Source: DATKGQ01 sp035510715 (GTDB taxonomy: Bacteria > Patescibacteriota > Saccharimonadia > Saccharimonadales > UBA4665). Taken from it: a stretch of 7,605 nt of DNA. The notes under the pieces are model-generated. The model saw nothing but the letters and a program-made list of their open reading frames with translations. It was not told where the DNA came from and did no database searches. Made by a program: the position numbers and the translations under genes. The stretch spans positions 1-7,605 of the forward strand of contig DATKGQ010000018.1 of assembly GCA_035510715.1 (NCBI GenBank). The letters are read 5' to 3'. Positions 1 to 5,384 of this stretch are shown piece after piece. Each line of letters begins with the position of its first letter. Positions within the stretch are counted from its first letter, which is position 1.

Positions 1-53
1 TGGCCCTCCATAACGCTTACGCTTAAGCTTCTCTATTGTGGAGAGTCTTATAT

Positions 54-62
54 TGGTATGAT
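54..62 (+). promoter_or_regulatory. Extended -10 promoter of the pentapeptide-repeat gene (leaderless)
   Basis: TGG (54-56) is followed by TATGAT (57-62). Six bases (63-68) then lead straight to the ATG at 69, so transcription should start on or beside the start codon. No Shine-Dalgarno sequence lies between. No good -35 box stands at 17 bp, as is common for TGn-extended -10 promoters. The same 6-nt spacing recurs at three other genes in the window, which raises confidence. Confidence 0.65.
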
Positions 63-68
63 TAAGCC

Positions 69-719
69 ATGCAAGTTCTTGCCCTGCCACAATTACCTAC
101 TGACTTAGTAACATTTGACGATCTAAGCGTAGCTTTGGCTCGTGATGAATCTTTAACTGGATTTACAGCTGTTAATCAAGATTTATCAAAGTTTAGGGTC
201 AAAGCACTTAGTATTACAGAAGCAAGACTTGAAAAAATTGTTGCCATAGAGGCTGACTTTGAAAAGGTAAGCCTTAGTGACGTAGTATTCTTGCATTGTA
301 ATTTAACCGCGGCGAATTGTGCTGAGGCTTCGTGGCGCAGGGTGCAGCTCAATAGTATGCGTTGTAGTGGTCTGAAATTGCAGACAAGCACACTCAAAGA
401 CGTGGTATTTGAAGACTGTAAATTGGACTTATCAAATTTCCGCTTCTCAAAATTAAAGAATATACGTTTCAAAGATTGTGTATTAGATGAAGCCGATTTC
501 TATAGTGCCGAATTAGAGAATGTGCAGTTCCAAGGTTGTTCGCTTAGCAAAGCAGAGTTCTCGGCAGCAAAGTGTAAGGCGGTTGATTTACGGACCTCAG
601 AGATTACGGAAGTACTCGGTGTCGAAGGCTTAGCAGGGGCAACTATTGATTCCGTTCAGCTTATAGCTATATCTCAGTGTTTAGCTCAAGCATTCAAAAT
701 CAATGTTAGTAACGAATGA
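69..719 (+). CDS. Pentapeptide-repeat protein (MfpA/Qnr-like beta-helix)
   Basis: The 216-residue product has a hydrophobic residue (Leu, Phe or Cys) every tenth position from about residue 54 to 174: L54, F64, F74, C84, L94, L104, F114, F124, F134, F144, F154, F164, L174. Each 20-residue unit is one coil of a right-handed quadrilateral beta-helix, so about six coils are visible. Cys sits three residues after the central Phe in four coils (C77, C117, C137, C157). The C-terminus, with GVEGLAGATID then a hydrophobic helix at about 195-212, resembles the capping and dimerisation tail of pentapeptide proteins. The length matches MfpA and Qnr (about 180-220 aa). Some family members mimic DNA and bind gyrase; that role is inference here. 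There is no signal peptide, so it is probably cytoplasmic. The start at 69 is set by a leaderless promoter. By eye it is more AT-rich than the genes downstream. The family call is firm; the function is unknown. Confidence 0.88.
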   Translation: MQVLALPQLPTDLVTFDDLSVALARDESLTGFTAVNQDLSKFRVKALSITEARLEKIVAIEADFEKVSLSDVVFLHCNLTAANCAEASWRRVQLNSMRCSGLKLQTSTLKDVVFEDCKLDLSNFRFSKLKNIRFKDCVLDEADFYSAELENVQFQGCSLSKAEFSAAKCKAVDLRTSEITEVLGVEGLAGATIDSVQLIAISQCLAQAFKINVSNE

Positions 720-737
720 AATTTAGTTGATATAGCA

Positions 738-953
738 ATGACGATGGCCCTTGTATATTTGGACATTAGCATTTTGATCGTGGCTGTCGTTATGGGCGTA
801 TACCCTACGACGATTCTATTCGTCCGATTCGTTTGCAACATGACGGACTACAGGATATTCCGCAGCCAGGAAATCAGCAACAAGCAGTTCAGGGAAGCGC
901 CCTGCAGACCAGATCCAGACGTATACCCAGAACCCGCGACATCAGTTTCGTAA
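738..953 (+). CDS. Doubtful small ORF with one hydrophobic segment
   Basis: This is a 71-codon ORF, or 69 codons if ATG 744 is used. Residues about 5-32 are hydrophobic (core ISILIVAVVMGVY) and could form one membrane helix. The rest is polar with several Pro residues and no motif I recognise. TGA (728-730) plus TATAGC (731-736) lies just before ATG 744, resembling the leaderless promoters nearby, but the hexamer lacks the final T and the gap is 7 nt. There is no Shine-Dalgarno. Another frame is also open across the same DNA (about 770-1078), so being open means little here. It could be a real small membrane protein, a decayed gene or spurious. Confidence 0.28.
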   Translation: MTMALVYLDISILIVAVVMGVYPTTILFVRFVCNMTDYRIFRSQEISNKQFREAPCRPDPDVYPEPATSVS

Positions 954-987
954 CCCACCCAGACCGTCCTTTAACCCCTCTAGTAGA

Positions 988-993
988 TATAAT
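988..993 (+). promoter_or_regulatory. -10 box of the structured RNA
   Basis: This is a perfect TATAAT. Six bases later (994-999) comes GGG at 1000-1002, the natural transcription start. The 6-nt distance equals that between the -10 box and the start codon in the leaderless genes of this window. No TGn extension is present and the -35 region is weak (TTTAAC at 970-975 is too close). Confidence 0.55.
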
Positions 994-999
994 ATTTTC

Positions 1000-1153
1000 G
1001 GGCATCCCCTCAGTGGCGGCCCATGAGTTCATGAAAATGAACAATACTGGAACCCTGAGGGACAAGCCGTGTGAATAAATGTGTCATTAAGATGACGTTG
1101 AACCATCAGGTTCATTCCCATCAACAACAACACAATCAACACACGGCTTTTTT
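1000..1153 (+). ncRNA. Unrecognised structured small RNA with terminator
   Basis: The predicted transcript runs from G1000 to the T-run at 1148-1153. Perfect pairings are: stem A, CCCTCAG 1007-1013 with CTGAGGG 1055-1061; inside it stem B, GTTCAT 1027-1032 with ATGAAC 1037-1042, capped by a GAAA tetraloop, possibly extended by CCA 1021-1023 with TGG 1048-1050; stem C, 1064-1073 with 1140-1149 (10 bp); inside that stem D, GTCAT 1083-1087 with ATGAC 1092-1096, and stem E, TGAACC 1099-1104 with GGTTCA 1109-1114. An unpaired A/C-rich stretch (about 1115-1139) precedes the 3' arm of stem C. I see none of the conserved cores of tmRNA, RNase P RNA, SRP RNA or 6S RNA, nor of a riboswitch I know. The next gene has its own promoter, so a free-standing RNA is more likely than a leader. 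Function unknown. Confidence 0.55.
1064..1153 (+). terminator. Terminator-like long stem with U-run
   Basis: AAGCCGTGTG (1064-1073) is perfectly complementary to CACACGGCTT (1140-1149), and six T follow the final C (1148-1153). The 66-nt loop is unusually large but is shortened by two inner hairpins (1083-1096 and 1099-1114). GC-rich pairing directly before a T-run fits intrinsic termination of the small RNA. It would also insulate the Nudix operon downstream. Confidence 0.55.
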
Positions 1154-1206
1154 CATATCTAAAATAAAGGGTGCTATCTATGGCTGGAATATTGCTCATT
1201 ATTATC

Positions 1207-1215
1207 TGTTAAACT
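1207..1215 (+). promoter_or_regulatory. Extended -10 promoter of the Nudix-HAD unit (leaderless)
   Basis: TGT (1207-1209) plus TAAACT (1210-1215), then AAGTAC and ATG at 1222. The hexamer is weak in the middle, but the 20 bases from 1207 match those from 5370 before the ABC exporter at 16 positions, including TAAGTAC directly before the start codon. This supports a real leaderless start. Confidence 0.55.
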
Positions 1216-1221
1216 AAGTAC

Positions 1222-1707
1222 ATGGAATTAATTGATTTGGTGGATATGAATGACAATATAATTGGGTTCGCCGATAAGGAAGTTGCTCATGCCAACAGAC
1301 AATTGCACCGTGTCGCAGTTGTCTATGTCTTTAATGAGAAAGGCGAATTATACATACAAGTACGCAAAGAAGATGACGGATTATATGACCAATCGGTTGG
1401 CGGCCATGCCTCCCATGGCGAAGATTATGCCACTACCGCGAACCGGGAAGCTGATGAAGAAATTGGCATCAGGCAGCCTCTGACCTATCTGTCGACTTTT
1501 TATCCCGGTAAAGGCATCCATATATTCGGACTATTTGAATGTACGGCCAGCAAGAAATGGCAGTTTGTGCCAAGTGAAGAAGTAGATGAAATAATTCCGA
1601 TGAAACTTATCGATATCAGAAAAATGATGATCAAATCACCAGAAAAGTTTACGGATGGTTTTATAAATACTATGGAAGAATATTGCAAGGTTAAAAAGTT
1701 GCGGTAA
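1222..1707 (+). CDS. Nudix hydrolase (Idi/YfcD-like)
   Basis: The 161-aa product is a typical single Nudix domain. The full Nudix box lies at residues 61-83: G61, E67, then R75-E76 and E79-E80-x-G82, matching GX5EX7REUXEEXGU; the glutamates bind the catalytic metal. The family cleaves nucleoside diphosphates linked to another moiety, or related pyrophosphates. The N-terminal strand-loop pattern (about 1-48, with HRVAVVYVF) resembles the isopentenyl-diphosphate isomerase/YfcD branch, but the substrate cannot be read from sequence. It is cytoplasmic, with no signal peptide. The ATG at 1222 is chosen because an extended -10 ends exactly 6 nt before it and no Shine-Dalgarno is present. The HAD hydrolase gene starts 11 bases after its stop, so the two are probably co-transcribed and may act in sequence on phosphorylated metabolites (inference). 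Confidence 0.9.
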   Translation: MELIDLVDMNDNIIGFADKEVAHANRQLHRVAVVYVFNEKGELYIQVRKEDDGLYDQSVGGHASHGEDYATTANREADEEIGIRQPLTYLSTFYPGKGIHIFGLFECTASKKWQFVPSEEVDEIIPMKLIDIRKMMIKSPEKFTDGFINTMEEYCKVKKLR

Positions 1708-1718
1708 CCTATTAGCAA

Positions 1719-2321
1719 ATGATAAAAGCGATTATTTTTGATTACGGTGGTGTCATGACCGACAGTGGCGGTGGTGACGAAATCTCTCAGCGCCTGGCAA
1801 AATTTCTTGATTTAACCATTGACCAGGCCCACCGAATGATGCAAGAGCCCAGAAGTGATTTTATGAAAGGGAAAATCGATGAGGCCGAATTCTGGAAGCT
1901 AATCGAAAAAATACACGGACAGCCAGTCCCTTCTGAAAAGAAAAAGATTTTTAACACCTGGGAGCACATGCACCCCAGGCCGCAAATGCTGGATTTCGTG
2001 CATAAGTTAAAAAGTCATGGGTACAGGATAGGCTTACTATCCAATGTGTTGCCCGTGACTGAAGCTATTATCCGCGAACAAGGAGCGTACAGGCTATTTA
2101 ACCCCTGCCTACTTTCCTGTAAGTACGGCTATGCGAAACCCGAGACGCAAATGTACCAAGAACTCCTTAAACAACTGCCAGATACCAAACCCGAAGAAGT
2201 CATTTTTATTGATGACCAAGAAAAATGCCTGGTTCCCGCCCGGGCAATGGGCATTAATACGGTCCTCGCCAAAAATGCCGGGCAAATTATAAATGATGTC
2301 AGCAAATTACTGGCTGATTAG
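1719..2321 (+). CDS. HAD superfamily hydrolase (subfamily IA-like)
   Basis: The 200-aa product carries all four HAD motifs. Motif I is FDYGGV with nucleophile D8; the usual second Asp is replaced by G10, as in the DxGGV branch that includes YihX-like and epoxide-hydrolase N-domain relatives. Motif II is LLSN (S108). Motif III is K140 in AKPE. Motif IV is IDD with D165-D166. Residues about 15-85 form a helical cap of C1 type. Family members remove phosphate from small molecules; the substrate is unknown. It follows the Nudix gene by 11 bases with no clear promoter or Shine-Dalgarno, so it is probably read from the same mRNA. Its TAG stop (2319-2321) overlaps the stop of the convergent ABC-F gene. 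The missing second Asp could lower phosphatase activity, though relatives with Gly there are active. Confidence 0.88.
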   Translation: MIKAIIFDYGGVMTDSGGGDEISQRLAKFLDLTIDQAHRMMQEPRSDFMKGKIDEAEFWKLIEKIHGQPVPSEKKKIFNTWEHMHPRPQMLDFVHKLKSHGYRIGLLSNVLPVTEAIIREQGAYRLFNPCLLSCKYGYAKPETQMYQELLKQLPDTKPEEVIFIDDQEKCLVPARAMGINTVLAKNAGQIINDVSKLLAD

Positions 2322-4009
2322 TCCGTTTCCGGTAATTCGTGGTGGGTGAATGACTCGATATTTATTACCTCTCCGCCCATGTTATCAGCGAAGAAACTGT
2401 CATGGGAAACGTAGATTATCGCACCATGATAGTTTTTCATGGCGTTTTCCAATTCCTCGATGCTGGGCAGATCAAGATGATTGGTCGGCTCGTCTAGAAT
2501 CAGTATTTGCGGATCATTTATCAACATTGAAATTAACTGGATTCTGGCTTTCTGCCCGCCGCTCAACCGCTCTACGGCCATCTGGCCGTCAGTTACCGGG
2601 TTGAATAAATAATCACTCATCAACTGCATTATTTTTTGGTCGCTAACCGGCAACTTTTTTTCGTCCAGGATTTGTTCCAAGGCATCATGCAGTGACATTT
2701 TTAAATACTGGGCATTAACTTCTTGTTCATACAGCCCGATTTTAATTTCTTTCTCGACTTCAATCGCCCCCCTGAAGCATTGCGATATCATTGACTGGCC
2801 GGTCGCTTGGGACATAATGGCCTGTACTATAGTCGATTTCCCGGTGCCGTTGCGGCCGTGTAGCCTTAGCCGTTCAGCTTCGCTCAGACTGAAACTGACG
2901 TTGTCAAACAGCGGTTTATTATCATAACCCAAGGACAGCTTGCTGACCTGAAGTAATTTCCGGCCGGTGCCGGTACCTTCTTTGCTGCGGACCGACAGTT
3001 TTATATTTTTAGCTTTATGCTTCTGGTAAGACGTGGTTAACTTATCGTTCATACCACTAGCCGATTCCTGGTCAATCCAAAAAGACGGCTTGATCGTTTC
3101 TTTCAGTTCCAATATTTGGGCCGTGGACTTTAGCTCCAAAGATTTAAAACGCCGGATCGTTCCCGGATCACGGGCTTTTTGCTTAAGCCGTCGGAACCGG
3201 ATAACATCTTCTTCCAAGTTGACAATCCGCCGCTGCGATAATTCATATTGGTTAACCTGATTGACTACCTGGTTGGTATTGGTTCTCAGGTAGGCCTGGT
3301 AATTACCCCTGAAGCTGAAACAGCGTCTGTCCCGGATTTCAATGATTCTATCAACCATCCCCAGGATATCCCGGTCATGGGTAATTACCAGTACCGCTTC
3401 CGGAGCGGACTTCAGCCACTTGATAAAAGCCGCCTTGGCAACGTAATCCATGTGATTAGTCGGTTCATCAATAAGCGCCAAATCGCCATGGCTGCGGATT
3501 ATTTTAATCAACTCAACCATCCGTTTCTGGCCACTACTCAGCGTACCGATCGGCTTGTGGATTTTATCACTGTCTATCTGATAAATTTCAAAAGCCTGTT
3601 TAATCTCGTCCTCAAGCTGGTAATAACCCAGCTGATTAAAACGCTCGACGGCATCGGCGAAGGATTGTACTTTCCTGGCATCAGGATCGTTATCATTTAA
3701 AAAGTTATCGATCGTTTTGACCAAGTGAGAGTATTCCGGTAAATCCCCCTGGATATATTCCAGGACCGTTTTGGACTCATGCCCGTAATGCTCCTGGCGG
3801 CTGCTGATAACGACCGATCCCCTTTTAATGGCAATATCGCCGGCATAATCGGTATCCTGACCGGTAATAATATTAAACAGCGTCGTTTTACCGGTACCAT
3901 TACGGCCAATCAGGCCGATTTTTTCGTTTTCCTGAATTTCCAAACTCAGGCCATTATAAAGAATATTATCACCAAAACTTTTTTCAGATATTTCTACGGA
4001 CAGGATCAT
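2318..4009 (-). CDS. ABC-F family ATPase (ribosome-associated)
   Basis: The 563-aa product has two ABC cassettes and no membrane segments, the ABC-F layout. Cassette 1: Walker A at 35-42 (GRNGTGKT), signature LSSGQ at 157-161, Walker B and catalytic Glu at D181-E182 in DEPTNHMD, switch His H211. Cassette 2: Walker A at 385-392, LSGGQ at 482-486, D506-E507 in DEPTNHLD, H536. A charged linker at about 245-345, rich in Arg and Lys, fits the interdomain helices that enter the ribosomal tRNA exit/P site. ABC-F proteins act on translating ribosomes, either rescuing stalls or protecting against antibiotics; which applies here cannot be decided. All catalytic residues are intact. The ATG at 4009 has no Shine-Dalgarno. 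TAACAT on the minus strand (4022-4027), 12 nt upstream, could give a leader of only a few bases. Confidence 0.92.
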   Translation of the reverse strand: MILSVEISEKSFGDNILYNGLSLEIQENEKIGLIGRNGTGKTTLFNIITGQDTDYAGDIAIKRGSVVISSRQEHYGHESKTVLEYIQGDLPEYSHLVKTIDNFLNDNDPDARKVQSFADAVERFNQLGYYQLEDEIKQAFEIYQIDSDKIHKPIGTLSSGQKRMVELIKIIRSHGDLALIDEPTNHMDYVAKAAFIKWLKSAPEAVLVITHDRDILGMVDRIIEIRDRRCFSFRGNYQAYLRTNTNQVVNQVNQYELSQRRIVNLEEDVIRFRRLKQKARDPGTIRRFKSLELKSTAQILELKETIKPSFWIDQESASGMNDKLTTSYQKHKAKNIKLSVRSKEGTGTGRKLLQVSKLSLGYDNKPLFDNVSFSLSEAERLRLHGRNGTGKSTIVQAIMSQATGQSMISQCFRGAIEVEKEIKIGLYEQEVNAQYLKMSLHDALEQILDEKKLPVSDQKIMQLMSDYLFNPVTDGQMAVERLSGGQKARIQLISMLINDPQILILDEPTNHLDLPSIEELENAMKNYHGAIIYVSHDSFFADNMGGEVINIESFTHHELPETD

Positions 4010-4041
4010 AGCGGTTCATTTATGTTAATACTAAGTAAAAG

Positions 4042-4092
4042 ATAACCAGTGCTCTCCCGATTTTATAGGTTGAAGACAGATCAATAACCAGT
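4042..4092 (+). repeat. Two 9-bp direct repeats in the divergent intergenic region
   Basis: ATAACCAGT occurs at 4042-4050 and again at 4084-4092. The repeats are 42 bp apart start to start, close to four turns of B-DNA, so both copies face the same side. They lie between the divergent ABC-F and kinase-like genes and upstream of the latter's -10 box at 4126. They could be paired sites for a regulator, or chance. Confidence 0.35.
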
Positions 4093-4122
4093 TTAACAGA
4101 TTTCAGGGGTAATTATATGTTT

Positions 4123-4131
4123 TGCTATACT
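4123..4131 (+). promoter_or_regulatory. Extended -10 promoter of the kinase-like gene (leaderless)
   Basis: TGC (4123-4125) and TATACT (4126-4131) are followed by 6 bases and ATG 4138. The box lies inside the stretch that would be coding if the upstream ATG 4117 were used, so it argues for 4138 as the true start. Confidence 0.6.
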
Positions 4132-4137
4132 GCCTAC

Positions 4138-4641
4138 ATGAAAGATCATTGTTGCATCGCTTTCGCCGGGGTAGTCGGCAGTTCAAAAACGCCAATTGCA
4201 AATTATTTAAGTACTTCGCTGGGATTACCGGTTTTTAACAACGATGACATCCGCAAAGAAGTCACCGAGGACATGGGGCATTTCGATGTTGAAGAATACA
4301 ACTCCCGGCAAGAACAAAGGTGTAAAGCGGTACTGGCATCTGGGCAATCATTTATTTACGACGGTAGTGTGGACCGGAAATGGCCCAAATTCAAAGGCTG
4401 GCTGGATCAGGAAAACTACCGGTGTTTTATTATCAGCCTGAACTTAAGCCATAAGTTTCTGATCGAGCTTTATGAAGCCAAAAAATATACCGAAGGCCAC
4501 CGTTTGCCGGAACTTATTGAGCAGCATAATGATTTTGTCCGTCAATACGGCGACGCTATCGGCCTGCATATCGATGACACACATTTCGCCAACCGACTTA
4601 ACATTGCCAAAGAACACGTCAGTCACTGGCTGGAAAGTTAA
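4138..4641 (+). CDS. Small P-loop kinase-like protein (AAA-type)
   Basis: From ATG 4138 the product is 167 aa. The first strand runs into a Walker A, GVVGSSKT (residues 11-18), with K17 and T18 for nucleotide phosphates. The glycine usual before Lys (GSGKT) is Ser here. NDDIRKE (about 35-41) matches the substrate-binding segment that follows the P-loop in zeta-toxin and small-molecule kinases (D-x-x-R). Helices and a Tyr-rich region (about 88-130) follow. The family phosphorylates nucleotides, sugars or other small molecules; the substrate is unknown. The longer start at 4117 would add seven residues (MFCYTAY) but places the -10 box inside the gene and lacks a Shine-Dalgarno. No toxin-antitoxin partner is adjacent. 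Kinase-like fold is likely; exact role unknown. Confidence 0.75.
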   Translation: MKDHCCIAFAGVVGSSKTPIANYLSTSLGLPVFNNDDIRKEVTEDMGHFDVEEYNSRQEQRCKAVLASGQSFIYDGSVDRKWPKFKGWLDQENYRCFIISLNLSHKFLIELYEAKKYTEGHRLPELIEQHNDFVRQYGDAIGLHIDDTHFANRLNIAKEHVSHWLES

Positions 4642-4691
4642 TCCCCCACCCAAAACTTAAATAAAAACTTGAAGTAAATCACTGTCTTGTG

Positions 4692-4702
4692 GCACAATGT
4701 GC
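4692..4702. repeat. 11-bp palindrome beside a -10 box
   Basis: GCACA-A-TGTGC is perfectly symmetrical and ends 1 base before TATGAT (4704-4709). Its position in the spacer of the promoter for the HNH-like gene would suit a repressor operator. It is short, so chance is possible. Confidence 0.3.
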
Positions 4703-4703
4703 T

Positions 4704-4709
4704 TATGAT
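4704..4709 (+). promoter_or_regulatory. Probable -10 box of the HNH-like gene
   Basis: TATGAT and the five bases after it (TAAGC) match the 11 bases at 57-67 before the first gene. Here no in-frame start codon occurs 6 nt downstream. The gene begins at 4741, giving a leader of about 25 nt and making this unit an exception to the leaderless pattern. Confidence 0.45.
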
Positions 4710-4740
4710 TAAGCTTATTGAAAAGGCCAGACAATAAGCT

Positions 4741-5349
4741 ATGGAGACGATGCCAACGCCCGATAAATACGGCTTGGTTATCTTCCCTCTCTCAACAGAA
4801 TGCCCCCAAGGAAAAGCTTGCCCACTACGGCGGAAGGGTTGTTTTGTCAGCGGCCATCATTTGTATTTCTTTAAAGAAGACTTCGAACGCCAAGGCCCTG
4901 ATTCTTTCCCCTTTCTACTACGCAACAATCCATTTAACATCATCCCGATTGCCCGGTGCCAGCATAACAAATATGAGAAACTTTACCTGCCACCGCCAAT
5001 TCCCGAGGATGGCATAATTATAGAATTCCTCCATCAGGCCGATTTCCTCAGGAGCTTAGGCGATGCCGCGATTAACCTGGCCCATATAGAAATAAATCTT
5101 GAAAACTTAGACAACGGCATCATGCTCGAAAGGCATCGGATACCCCAATTAACTGAGGAGTTCGATGAGAGTTTTGAAAATATACGGGAACTCGGCAAAC
5201 AGGCATTGAAACTGGGACTATTGCCGCAAAGGACAATAATGAACCCGTTTGATCATATTTATCTGGACGAAGACCAGTCGGTGCGGGAAGAGGCGATACA
5301 GATTGTCCATTCGGTAGTCTATGTTGATGAACTGGCGGAAACCGGTTAA
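4741..5349 (+). CDS. HNH-like Cys/His protein of unknown role
   Basis: The 202-aa product begins with a likely metal-binding region: C21-x5-C27 and C34, then H39-H40, and after about 25 residues NIIPIARCQHNKYE (66-79) with C73 and H75. The order HH ... N ... C-x-H-N-K resembles the HNH beta-beta-alpha metal finger, where the first His is catalytic. I recall similar small HNH-like proteins with CP-x-G-x-x-CP and HHLY in Saccharibacteria genomes, from memory only. Residues about 95-175 are acidic and helical with no motif I recognise. A PPPIP stretch (84-88) links the halves. Start: the in-frame stop at 4735 rules out longer forms; ATG 4750 is an alternative. Nuclease activity is not proven, since the metal-coordinating residues are only partly canonical. 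It could be a housekeeping nuclease, a mobile-element remnant or a nucleic-acid binder. Confidence 0.72.
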   Translation: METMPTPDKYGLVIFPLSTECPQGKACPLRRKGCFVSGHHLYFFKEDFERQGPDSFPFLLRNNPFNIIPIARCQHNKYEKLYLPPPIPEDGIIIEFLHQADFLRSLGDAAINLAHIEINLENLDNGIMLERHRIPQLTEEFDESFENIRELGKQALKLGLLPQRTIMNPFDHIYLDEDQSVREEAIQIVHSVVYVDELAETG

Positions 5350-5369
5350 TTCTAGTTAGCCCAGGATTT

Positions 5370-5378
5370 TGTTATCAT
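5370..5378 (+). promoter_or_regulatory. Extended -10 promoter of the ABC exporter (leaderless, GTG start)
   Basis: TGT (5370-5372) and TATCAT (5373-5378), then AAGTAC and GTG 5385. There is no Shine-Dalgarno, so the GTG would have to be used at the 5' end of the mRNA. Confidence 0.6.
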
Positions 5379-5384
5379 AAGTAC

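Noticed and set aside
30..45. Short TCTC/GAGA hairpin and tandem ACGCTT at the left edge
   Set aside because: Only 4 bp of pairing and two 6-mers; within chance for this length.
833..1078. 81-codon plus-strand ORF over the RNA region
   Set aside because: No promoter, Shine-Dalgarno or recognisable domain. Its last third coincides with perfect RNA stems and its stop lies in the loop of the terminator stem. Kept only as a possible remnant in the findings.
1000..1153. tmRNA, RNase P RNA, SRP RNA or CRISPR/tracr element
   Set aside because: None of the conserved cores, tag frame, direct repeats or cas genes is present, and the length is wrong for tmRNA and RNase P RNA.
1180..1212. Micro-ORF MAGILLIIIC with AAAGGG upstream, before the Nudix gene
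   Set aside because: Ten codons are too few to judge, and its stop lies in the -10 box of the leaderless Nudix promoter, so it would not be on that mRNA. It shows no run of regulatory codons.
3248..3700. 150-codon plus-strand ORF inside the ABC-F gene
   Set aside because: It is antisense to a gene with all ABC motifs intact, and has no domain or promoter.
4718..5017. 99-codon ORF with TTG start 8 nt after TATGAT
   Set aside because: The position tempted a leaderless reading, but the protein has no recognisable pattern, whereas the overlapping frame carries the HNH-like Cys/His motif.
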